DNA of 18,272 nt from an uncultured Christensenella sp. (GTDB lineage: Bacteria > Bacillota > Clostridia > Christensenellales > Borkfalkiaceae): NCBI GenBank assembly GCA_910583545.1, contig CAJTXM010000022.1, positions 1 through 18,272 on the forward strand, given 5' to 3'. The translations under genes and the position numbers were made by a program. The notes beneath the pieces were generated by a model. The model saw only the letters and a list, made by a program, of their open reading frames with translations, made no database searches and had not been told where the DNA came from. Positions 12,684 through 18,199 of this stretch are shown here, one piece after another. How positions within the stretch are numbered: the first letter of the stretch is position 1; every line of letters begins with the position of its first letter.

Positions 12684-14844
12684 AAAAGGACGATTTAATT
12701 ATCGCCATATAATTTGTATAGGTATAACGCTTTGCTTTATTGCTTGCAGTGTGTTTGTGTTCCCGAACGCTCTCGGTAGAATTATCGAGGGTGGAAGGGA
12801 CCTCGGTCTTTCTGTCGCTTTCTACTTCTGCGAAATGTTCGGTATCGAATACGGCTTTACTCCGACGGTAACAGAGCTTCCGAAATTTCCGTTCTTCCCG
12901 TCGTACAGCGGTGACAGTCCGACAACTACTCTTCCGGAAACGTTTACCGGCTTTAAATCGAACTTCGTGCTGTATTGGCAACTATGGATAAACGAGGATA
13001 ATTTTTTCGGCTATTTAGCGGTCGTAGGCAACGTATTGTACAAAGTAGCTTTGATAGTAACCGTATTAGTACCTTTTATAATAATTGCCGTATTAATTTT
13101 CAGGCGGTATTTAAAGCACCAAAACAACGATTACAATACAGACAGTAAACCTTTGAAAATATTTAAGAAAATCAATAATTATACTTACTGTCCTTTAAAA
13201 TTATGGTTTAGTGATTTAATATATTTTATCCGTGAAAACAGGTTTTACAAAAAGGTTTGGTTGTTCGTATGGCTGTATAATTTCAACGCCTTGACGATAC
13301 TTATTGAATTTATAGCTTACTATTTCTATTTTGCAATGTCTTTCGACGTCGTAAACCTGTATATACAGTTTTACAAACTTGCGCTCGATTTATGGGCAGT
13401 AATTGATTTTATTCCGTTGTGGGTGTGGTTCATAATAGGCTATTTGGTATTGAACGCAGTCAGCATCAAGATTGCGTATTTACGGCTTTATCACAATGAA
13501 TGGCGTAATTGCGGATTCATAAACGAGCGCGGTGTCGTCACAATCTGTTACGGTGCAATGGGCGTAGGAAAAACAATGCAGATAACCGATATGGCACTTT
13601 CAACGGAAGTACAGTTCCGAAATATGGCGTTTGAAATTATTCTTGAAACCGATATGAAATTCCCGAATTTCCCTTGGATAGAGTTCGAGATACGCTTTAA
13701 ATGGGCTATGCAGGTTCATACAGTTTATGATTTACCGTCTTGTCGTAAATTTGTTCGTCAGATACGCGATATGTGGTTTAACGATCCTTATGATAAGACG
13801 TTAATTTTTAATTACGATTACGAGCGTTACGGCTTAACATATGACGATAAACTCAAAGTTACGGATATTTGGTCAGCTTTGGAAGATTACGCTTGTGCTT
13901 ATTTTATTTACACTGTTCAAAGTTCATTGCTAATATCAAATTACAGTGTTCGCGTAGATAGCTTAAAAGCAGATTTAGGCAACTTTCCGTTATGGGATAC
14001 AGACTTTTTTAAACGCGATAGCCGTCTTATCGACAGTTACAGCCGGCACGCTCATATCCTCGATTTTGATATGCTTCGCTTGGGTCGTCAGATGCTTGAA
14101 AATAACCCGAACAGGAACGCTTTCGGGTTTGGGGTTTATATCGTATCTGAAATTGATAAAGAACGTAAAAACACGCCCGAATTAAAGGAAATCAAAGCAA
14201 GCTCCGACGAGTGCAATCAAAAAAACGATTTATTTAACGTATTGCTCAAAATGAGCCGTCACGCCTGCGTTGTCGCTAATCGAGTATTTGTGAAGGTCTA
14301 CGCTGATTTACAACGTCCGTCAAGTTTAGGCGCTGACGCGCTTGATTTGGGCGAAATTGTAGATATCAAGGACAAAGGCGAAATGTTGTTGTTACTGCCG
14401 TTTTTTGCTCCGTTTCGCATTTTCGATTTTCTGTTTGGTTGGCTGAAAAATAGATTCGATAAATTCTATATGCAGTACAGATTTAACCGTGCAGACAATA
14501 CGTTACTTTTATACCTGTATAAAAGTATAACGGCAAAGTTAAACAAGTATTGCGAGGGAATACATAATACGTTCAGCTCTCAGACTTTGCATTTGGAAGT
14601 TGAGCGTGGCTCCCGTGAGGGTGAAATAAAACAGGCTAAGTATTATCGTATGCCGAAAAAGATTTACAGTAAACGTTTTTCAACGGACTGTCTGAGCGGT
14701 ATATTTGAGAACCGTGCGACGTGCAACTATATCGGTATAGACGATTTACGAGAATACGCCGACATTATGGCGACAAGTGCGGAATTGGGCTTACAGAATG
14801 CCCACTTCCAAACAGAAATAAATGCGCTTAACAGCGCAGATTAA
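12661..14844 (+). CDS. Zot/pI-like assembly ATPase with N-terminal membrane domain
   Basis: Zot/pI proteins are inner-membrane ATPases that drive extrusion of filamentous phages. This 727-aa protein has four predicted membrane segments (~17-36, ~118-148, ~199-226, ~248-270), then a P-loop domain. The Walker A is GAMGVGKT at 298-305, and a Walker B-like strand GVYIVSEID lies at 491-499. A later block, RHACVVAN ... ADLQRPSSLG (~533-557), corresponds in position to the sensor region in which Zot proteins carry Arg, Gln and Pro. Classical Zot/pI has the ATPase first and one membrane helix after it, so the order here is reversed and the protein is about twice as long. It starts inside the 50-aa gene. 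A TcpA/FtsK-type DNA pump is an alternative, but the context (Rep, SSB, tiny coat-like genes) favours phage assembly. Confidence 0.8.
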   Translation: MKTKTTNEKGRFNYRHIICIGITLCFIACSVFVFPNALGRIIEGGRDLGLSVAFYFCEMFGIEYGFTPTVTELPKFPFFPSYSGDSPTTTLPETFTGFKSNFVLYWQLWINEDNFFGYLAVVGNVLYKVALIVTVLVPFIIIAVLIFRRYLKHQNNDYNTDSKPLKIFKKINNYTYCPLKLWFSDLIYFIRENRFYKKVWLFVWLYNFNALTILIEFIAYYFYFAMSFDVVNLYIQFYKLALDLWAVIDFIPLWVWFIIGYLVLNAVSIKIAYLRLYHNEWRNCGFINERGVVTICYGAMGVGKTMQITDMALSTEVQFRNMAFEIILETDMKFPNFPWIEFEIRFKWAMQVHTVYDLPSCRKFVRQIRDMWFNDPYDKTLIFNYDYERYGLTYDDKLKVTDIWSALEDYACAYFIYTVQSSLLISNYSVRVDSLKADLGNFPLWDTDFFKRDSRLIDSYSRHAHILDFDMLRLGRQMLENNPNRNAFGFGVYIVSEIDKERKNTPELKEIKASSDECNQKNDLFNVLLKMSRHACVVANRVFVKVYADLQRPSSLGADALDLGEIVDIKDKGEMLLLLPFFAPFRIFDFLFGWLKNRFDKFYMQYRFNRADNTLLLYLYKSITAKLNKYCEGIHNTFSSQTLHLEVERGSREGEIKQAKYYRMPKKIYSKRFSTDCLSGIFENRATCNYIGIDDLREYADIMATSAELGLQNAHFQTEINALNSAD

Positions 14845-14853
14845 AGGTAGAGT

Positions 14854-15345
14854 ATGGCTAAGAAAAATAAACCAAAATTTCATTGTAAAAACGAAGCTCA
14901 AAAGCGGGCTATAAGGGCGAACTATGCCCGTAAAGCTGCCGCCACTAAGATTTCTCCGTCTGTAAAGGTAACGGAAAAAAAGTTTCCTGATAAATTCCCG
15001 TTTTGGGCAAGATTTAAGCCAAATAAAGGTCGGACTACGCTTGTTATTGACGAAATACAATTAAAGCGCAATAATTCAGATGTTGAAGATGATTATTTTG
15101 TACATAGAGAAGCAATTCATTGTACTGAGGATAATAGATATGTGTTAAGTGGTGATTATGAAAAAATATCTCCTAATCCTGATAAAACAGATAAAAATCC
15201 TATGTATTTAAAACGTCCACATAAACATCGGAAGCGATTATTTGAACCTCATAATAAAAATTTAGATATGCCTGAAGATTTACGGCAACGTTACGATAAA
15301 AATAATTATAAAAAAGAAAACCCCGACAATAATGACGGGGAATAA
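14854..15345 (+). CDS. 163-aa basic protein, last late gene
   Basis: The N-terminus is very basic (KPKFHCKNEAQKRAIRANYA), a short strand region reads GRTTLVIDEIQLKR, and the C-terminal third is rich in Pro, Lys and His (YLKRPHKHRKRLFEPHNKNL, then MPEDLRQRY). There is no membrane helix. It begins 9 nt after the ATPase gene and ends the rightward operon. From about 15060 onward the codons become markedly more A/T-rich, hinting at a recombination joint inside the gene. Function unknown; a DNA- or ATPase-associated role is possible. Confidence 0.77.
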   Translation: MAKKNKPKFHCKNEAQKRAIRANYARKAAATKISPSVKVTEKKFPDKFPFWARFKPNKGRTTLVIDEIQLKRNNSDVEDDYFVHREAIHCTEDNRYVLSGDYEKISPNPDKTDKNPMYLKRPHKHRKRLFEPHNKNLDMPEDLRQRYDKNNYKKENPDNNDGE

Positions 15346-15360
15346 ACAGGCATAAAAAAA

Positions 15361-15420
15361 AGAGTTGCAGTAGCGCCCTTACGGCTTAGTGCCTTGTTAA
15401 AACAAGTTTAAAGCAACTCT
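15361..15420 (-). terminator. Terminator of the leftward accessory operon
   Basis: AGAGTTGC (15361-15368) pairs with GCAACTCT (15413-15420), and CTTGTTAAAACAAG (15393-15406) can form a small inner hairpin. Read leftward, the closing stem runs straight into a U-tract (complement of the A-run at 15353-15360), so it works as an intrinsic terminator for genes coming from the right. The enclosed 44 nt are long for a simple terminator and may fold further. Rightward there is no U-tract. Confidence 0.65.
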
Positions 15421-15516
15421 ATGTAAATAGTATATATTATTAAAAATTAAATGTCAATTAAAAATAAGGTTGTTGTTTTGATAATCTTATTTTTTTATCG
15501 CCTTTGCAGTGGGTTG

Positions 15517-15558
15517 GGACTTCGGGCGTGGGGAAGTCCGCCCGAAAAATCGGGCGGA
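15517..15558. promoter_or_regulatory. Two competing hairpins after the leftward operon
   Basis: GGACTTC (15517-15523) pairs with GAAGTCC (15533-15539). TCCGCCCGA (15537-15545) pairs with TCGGGCGGA (15550-15558) around AAAA. The two share 15537-15539, so they compete at the joint. They lie just past the stop of the last leftward gene (15563). Neither is followed by a U-run, so they more likely shield the RNA 3' end than terminate. Nothing else of note is seen between 15346 and 15562 apart from the terminator. Confidence 0.55.
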
Positions 15559-15562
15559 ACGG

Positions 15563-15760
15563 CTATTCTCCGTGGTGAATAACATCTCTTTTTAATTTCA
15601 TTGCAATTGTTTCTAAATCGTTTATTATCACAGTTAGTTCATAATTGGCAAAATCTTCTATACAGTAGTTTTGTTGAATTTCTTTTAGAATTTCAATGTA
15701 ATTATTTAGTGATTTATATCGTAATTTTAATTGTTCTTTTGCTTTGGAACTTGTTTTCAT
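15563..15760 (-). CDS. 65-aa helical protein, unknown
   Basis: A predominantly helical soluble protein (LKLRYKSLNNYIEILKEIQQ, then VIINDLETIAMKLKRDVIHH). The ATG at 15760 follows AAAAGGAGTTAA at good spacing. It is the last gene of the leftward accessory block, 13 nt after its neighbour. Not recognised. Confidence 0.75.
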   Translation of the reverse strand: MKTSSKAKEQLKLRYKSLNNYIEILKEIQQNYCIEDFANYELTVIINDLETIAMKLKRDVIHHGE

Positions 15761-15773
15761 AAATTAACTCCTT

Positions 15774-16007
15774 TTAATTTTCAATAGAACTTTCAAGGTT
15801 CGATATACAATCGTCAAGACAACTGCAAGCCTCTTCTATGTTACATATCGCTTCTTCTGAACTTTCGCCCTTTTGGTTATATTGTAGGTTTTCGGGCATA
15901 TTGCCATAATAATCCTGTTCTTCTTGCAATACCTCGTCAAGTTCTTCTTTTAAGTCTGATATTTTTTGCATTAATTCAGATATTCGTTTTCTACGTTGTT
16001 TATTCAT
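15774..16007 (-). CDS. 77-aa acidic coiled-coil protein
   Basis: The pattern RRKRISELMQKISDLKEELD, then EEQDYYGNMPENLQ and a second helix IEEACSCLDDCISNLESSIE, matches a type of small protein very common in phages and mobile elements of Clostridia: basic start, coiled coil, NMPE-type turn, second coiled coil. Its role is unknown. The ATG at 16007 follows AAAAAGGAGTTAAT. It is co-directional with and close to the 65-aa gene downstream. Confidence 0.8.
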   Translation of the reverse strand: MNKQRRKRISELMQKISDLKEELDEVLQEEQDYYGNMPENLQYNQKGESSEEAICNIEEACSCLDDCISNLESSIEN

Positions 16008-16012
16008 TTTTA

Positions 16013-16105
16013 TTAACTCCTTTTTGTAATTTGCTTTCCATTTGCTTTGATAATTGTCTTTATTAAGCTTTCGGCATCTTCTTGGCTGATATGGTGTAAA
16101 ACCAT
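16013..16105 (-). CDS. 30-aa possible ORF
   Basis: MVLHHISQEDAESLIKTIIK and a further ten residues, from ATG 16105 to a stop overlapping the ribosome binding site of the 77-aa gene. No ribosome binding site is visible. The frame is open a further 15 codons upstream without a start codon, so it might be the remnant of a longer protein. Listed because it fills the otherwise empty 16008-16167 gap. Confidence 0.3.
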   Translation of the reverse strand: MVLHHISQEDAESLIKTIIKANGKQITKRS

Positions 16106-16118
16106 TGTTGAAATGTTC

Positions 16119-16143
16119 GGGGAAACGGGAACGCCCGTTCCCC
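16119..16143. terminator. GC-rich hairpin after the 88-aa gene
   Basis: GGGGAA-A-CGGG (16119-16129) pairs with CCCGTTCCCC (16134-16143), one bulged A, loop AACG. It lies 25 nt past the stop of the leftward gene at 16168. A U-tract is lacking (read leftward, GTTTCCCC forms the 3' side of the stem and GAAC follows), so termination would be weak; a 3'-end stabiliser is equally possible. Confidence 0.45.
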
Positions 16144-16167
16144 CTTGTCGTTAAAGATTATTTAATT

Positions 16168-16434
16168 TTAAATTGTTGTTATCATTTCACTTTTAAATTT
16201 TTCTATCTGTTTCATTGTTAGCCATTCGGGTTTTTGTTCGTCTGTGAAACCATTGTAAATGCCTTTCATAATGGCGATATGGTCTTTAACATTTCCCGCC
16301 CATAAATATTTGTTAAGTCGATTTCCATTGCCTAAAAAGTATTTACAATCAAGGCGCAGGCGGTCAAGCATCATATAACGGAATTGTATGTCGTGTGTTA
16401 AAATATCTTTGATTTCTTCTTTTACGCTTTTCAT
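16168..16434 (-). CDS. 88-aa LPD11-like protein
   Basis: The sequence YMMLDRLRLDCKYFLGNGNR, then LWAGNVKDHIAIMKGIYNGF and KPEWLTMKQIEKF matches the pattern I know for the LPD11 domain. That domain was first described as part of large polyvalent proteins of phages and conjugative elements, and it is often found alone in clostridial mobile DNA. Its biochemical role is not established. The ATG at 16434 follows AAGAGGAAAATT. A 32-nt repeat lies just upstream. Confidence 0.8.
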   Translation of the reverse strand: MKSVKEEIKDILTHDIQFRYMMLDRLRLDCKYFLGNGNRLNKYLWAGNVKDHIAIMKGIYNGFTDEQKPEWLTMKQIEKFKSEMITTI

Positions 16435-16454
16435 AATTTTCCTCTTAAAAAATA

Positions 16455-16486
16455 ATTTGCCCGTATAGCCGATAGCACAGCTTTTG
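16455..16486 (-). repeat. 32-nt leader repeat before the LPD11-like gene
   Basis: These 32 nt are identical to 16842-16873, and the similarity runs on through an A/T stretch to the ribosome binding site of each following gene. A degenerate third form (17207-17229) lies before the gene at 16877-17167. The core, read leftward, contains GCTATCGGCTATACGGGC. Equal placement before each gene suggests a shared promoter or regulatory leader, or duplication of a gene cassette. Confidence 0.85.
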
Positions 16487-16512
16487 ATTTTTGTGTAATT
16501 TTGAAATTGGTA

Positions 16513-16818
16513 TTATTCAAAGTAACAGTATTCGATATTCCAAGGATAAGCGTCAAGCCTTACGCCTAAGTCTTTCCCGTCAAGGCAGTCCCCTGTCATT
16601 GAGTTGCTTCCGCTTGGTAAGTCAAAAAATGCTTTTCCGGAAAGGTTGCTTATGCGGTAACTTCGTTCGGTTTCTGTATAGGGTTTATTAAAATTAGATT
16701 GCTTGTAAACGATAACTGCCGTAATTTCTTGAACGTCGTAATCTCCGTAACTAATTCCGTTTTCTTTGTTGAATTCTCTGAAACGTTTTCTGATTTCTGA
16801 TATTGTTGCTTTTTTCAT
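16513..16818 (-). CDS. 101-aa accessory protein, unknown
   Basis: The N-terminus is basic and helical (KKATISEIRKRFREFNKENG), the middle strand-rich (ITAVIVYKQSNF), and the C-terminus reads SGSNSMTGDCLDGKDLGVRL followed by DAYPWNIEYCYFE. That ending looks like small domains common in clostridial mobile elements, but I cannot name the family safely. The ATG at 16818 follows AAAGGAGTTAT. It is flanked on both sides by copies of the 32-nt repeat. Confidence 0.78.
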   Translation of the reverse strand: MKKATISEIRKRFREFNKENGISYGDYDVQEITAVIVYKQSNFNKPYTETERSYRISNLSGKAFFDLPSGSNSMTGDCLDGKDLGVRLDAYPWNIEYCYFE

Positions 16819-16841
16819 TGATATAACTCCTTTAAAAAATT

Positions 16842-16873
16842 ATTTGCCCGTATAGCCGATAGCACAGCTTTTG
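16842..16873 (-). repeat. 32-nt leader repeat before the 101-aa gene
   Basis: Identical to 16455-16486. It begins 3 nt after the stop codon of the gene at 16877-17167 and ends 23 nt before the ATG at 16818, so it fills almost the whole intergenic gap. Confidence 0.85.
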
Positions 16874-16876
16874 TTT

Positions 16877-17167
16877 TTAAATTTCTTCAATATGAATAAT
16901 CATTATATCTTCGTTGGTAGTATTGAAATGTGTTATTTTAGCGCCTATTACATTGATTTCGTATCCATTGTTAAAATCAGTTAGTATAAAATCATTAAGA
17001 TTTTTGTATTCGTCAACTTCGCCGAGAGTAGAACTGACTATTCTTATTTTTATATCTTGCAATTCATTTTCTACTATTGTTTGAATAATGGATAGTTTGA
17101 GTTCCCCCATAGACATAGGGTATACTTTTTGTTCTCTGGTCTGATAGCCGTGTTTAGTAATTTTCAT
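16877..17167 (-). CDS. 96-aa accessory protein, unknown
   Basis: A strand-rich protein with a helical segment (GELKLSIIQTIVENELQDIK) and an ending VIGAKITHFNTTNEDIMIIH. The ATG at 17167 follows AAAGGAGTTTTT at good spacing. A degenerate form of the 32-nt leader lies at 17207-17229, and a weak promoter-like pair (TTTCAA, 17 nt, TATATA) overlaps it. Not recognised. Confidence 0.75.
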   Translation of the reverse strand: MKITKHGYQTREQKVYPMSMGELKLSIIQTIVENELQDIKIRIVSSTLGEVDEYKNLNDFILTDFNNGYEINVIGAKITHFNTTNEDIMIIHIEEI

Positions 17168-17206
17168 AAAAACTCCTTTGGGATGTAGCCCCTTTTAAAA
17201 AATATA

Positions 17207-17229
17207 GATTAGCTGATATATAAGCTTTT
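17207..17229 (-). repeat. Degenerate third copy of the leader repeat
   Basis: Compared without gaps to the core of the 32-nt repeat, AGCTGATATATAAGCTTTT matches AGCCGATAGCACAGCTTTT at 14 of 19 positions, and an A/T stretch follows on the same side. Its placement before the gene at 16877-17167 repeats that of the two exact copies. Confidence 0.4.
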
Positions 17230-17328
17230 TTTGAAATTTTTGAAAAACGCTTGCGCTTTTCGTTTCGCTATGGTAAAATTGAAATAAGTTCAGCAAAGGA
17301 CGGGCAGGTTTCGCCCTTTGCCTTGGTT

Positions 17329-17370
17329 AGCCGTTCGGGGAAAGTGTTTCAAGTGTTTACCCGTTCGGCT
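17329..17370. repeat. Hairpin with internal TT/TT loop
   Basis: AGCCG-TT-CGGG (17329-17339) faces CCCG-TT-CGGCT (17360-17370): nine pairs interrupted by a symmetric TT/TT loop, with about 20 nt at the tip. It lies between the 35-aa gene and the 96-aa gene. No U-run. The rest of 17230-17394 shows no gene on either strand. Confidence 0.45.
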
Positions 17371-17394
17371 TTGCCTTTGTAGCAGTAAGCTCGT

Positions 17395-17502
17395 TTAGCT
17401 CTCTATAATAAGTAAGATTTCAACGATTTCGTCGCCTGTGAAACCTAACTTTTTGAGAAGCTCGACGAGCTTTTTAAATTCGTCTTTTCTCAGTTTATCC
17501 AT
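17395..17502 (-). CDS. 35-aa helical protein
   Basis: MDKLRKDEFKKLVELLKKLG then FTGDEIVEILLIIES: two amphipathic helices separated by a GFTGDE turn. The ATG at 17502 follows AAAAAGGA. Very small proteins of this form (helix, GFTxDEI, helix) are common in clostridial phages, with unknown role. It is probably the first gene of the leftward accessory block. No promoter was identified upstream. Confidence 0.65.
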   Translation of the reverse strand: MDKLRKDEFKKLVELLKKLGFTGDEIVEILLIIES

Positions 17503-17576
17503 TCCTTTTTACCTGCCTTTTAAAAATTTCGGCTTGCGCCTATCGACTTTGCAAAATTACCGCACGACCCGTTATT

Positions 17577-17644
17577 CACTCTGTAAAACACTGATAAGGG
17601 GTTGGAGGCGTGCCTTCAACTCCTTACGCAGGGCGCACAGAGTG
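17577..17644. repeat. Compound hairpin in the non-coding region
   Basis: An outer stem CACTCTGT (17577-17584) with ACAGAGTG (17637-17644) encloses a hairpin at 17595-17626: 15 pairs, two of them G-U, centred on GT (left arm TAAGGGGTTGGAGGC). A further CTTTGCA/TGCAAAG pair can close the outside. No U-run follows, so it is more likely a DNA or RNA structure than a terminator. Confidence 0.65.
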
Positions 17645-17872
17645 CAAGATTAAAATGCAAAGAGGAATTAAAAAAATCTTACCAGACGGTGGAGATTTTT
17701 TTGCCATATCCTATTAAGTTTCAGATAATAGTTCAGGCAAAAAAATACAACCGCCCGATAACGTAAGTAGTAAAAAGGGAAGAAGTAAGTATCGGGGTTT
17801 TTTTAAGCATTCTTTGCATTTTAATTAAAATGCTTTTCACCGAATAAAAGTGTGAAACAGGAAAAGAAAATA

Positions 17873-17931
17873 AAGGGGCGATTGCGGAGGGGGACAAAGC
17901 AGTTTCGCGTGTCCCCTCCGCAACGCCCCTT
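17873..17931. repeat. 22-bp hairpin, packaging or origin candidate
   Basis: AAGGGGCG (17873-17880) pairs with CGCCCCTT (17924-17931). TTGCGGAGGGGGACA (17882-17896) pairs with TGTCCCCTCCGCAA (17910-17923), with one bulged A and one bulged G. The loop is 13 nt. This is the most stable hairpin in the window. Read leftward it is followed by TTTATTTTCTTTTCC, so weak termination is a second possibility. Confidence 0.75.
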
Positions 17932-17950
17932 ATAGAAAAAAAGAGAAAGA

Positions 17951-17978
17951 GTGCACCCCCTTTCCCGACGTCGGGAAA
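17951..17978. repeat. 28-nt repeat with 18-bp perfect palindrome, copy 2
   Basis: Matches 7986-8013 at 27 of 28 bases; the palindromic core TTTCCCGACGTCGGGAAA is at 17961-17978. In the excised circle the two copies would divide the genome into a lysogeny/replication arc of about 8 kb and a late/accessory arc of about 10 kb. Confidence 0.9.
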
Positions 17979-18061
17979 CAAAAAAGTCCGCAGTATAAAA
18001 TTGCGAACCGAAAAAAATTTATTTAACTTTTAAGAATTAAAGGAAAAATCAGCAAAAAATA

Positions 18062-18083
18062 GGTTGGGTAAAAGTTGGGTTAA
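18062..18083 (+). repeat. Right arm-type integrase binding repeat (candidate)
   Basis: Two tandem TTGGGTWAA units start 11 nt apart (18064 and 18075), preceded by GG. The 22 nt match 138-159 with one mismatch. They lie 116 nt inside attR. Together with the left copy they would flank the att core in the excised circle. Confidence 0.6.
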
Positions 18084-18144
18084 ATGAAAAAAAGAACTAA
18101 AACTTAATAAAAAGCTGAGTAAGTTCAATTAATTAGAAATAATA

Positions 18145-18191
18145 AAAAAGCGGTAAAAATAGCACAATTACGCCGTTTTTTACCGCTTTTT
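18145..18191 (-). terminator. Terminator for the reconstituted tRNA-Leu
   Basis: AAAAAGCGGTAAAAA (18145-18159) pairs perfectly with TTTTTACCGCTTTTT (18177-18191), loop 17 nt. It starts 9 nt past the 3' end of the tRNA gene in the tRNA's direction, and the leftward strand ends in a U-run. The element therefore supplies a terminator for the host tRNA it interrupts. The symmetry also allows rightward action. Confidence 0.8.
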
Positions 18192-18199
18192 CTGAGTTT

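Larger units (their letters stand above)
17503..18144. other. Non-coding hairpin-rich region next to attR
   Basis: About 640 nt without a convincing gene on either strand. In order it holds a compound hairpin (17577-17644), an A/T hairpin (17670-17679 with 17693-17702), the 18-bp palindrome GCATTTTAATTAAAATGC (17816-17833), a short hairpin TTTCAC/GTGAAA (17835-17857), a 22-bp hairpin (17873-17931), the second 28-nt palindromic repeat (17951-17978) and the right arm-type repeat (18062-18083). Filamentous phages carry their origins and packaging signal in an intergenic region made of successive hairpins, and this is the only comparable region here. The origin/packaging role is inferred. Confidence 0.6.

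Noticed and set aside
12475..12981. 168-aa ORF antisense to the micro-genes and the ATPase start
   Set aside because: Low-complexity, basic translation typical of the opposite strand of coding DNA; no ribosome binding site; the sense genes are well supported.
12661..14844. Reading the ATPase as a conjugative coupling protein and the element as a small ICE
   Set aside because: No mating-pair genes, no large relaxase and no VirB6- or VirB8-like gene. The SSB-Rep pair, tiny coat-like genes and signal-peptide tip candidate fit a filamentous phage better. Not fully excluded.
15345..15362. Terminator for the late operon at the end of the last late gene
   Set aside because: CCCCG/CGGGG near 15321-15340 lies in the coding sequence and is followed by A-rich, not U-rich, RNA, so it was not listed as a terminator.
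17733..17981. 82-aa ORF on the minus strand in the right non-coding end
   Set aside because: It runs through the 22-bp hairpin and both palindromes, its composition follows those structures, and it has no ribosome binding site.
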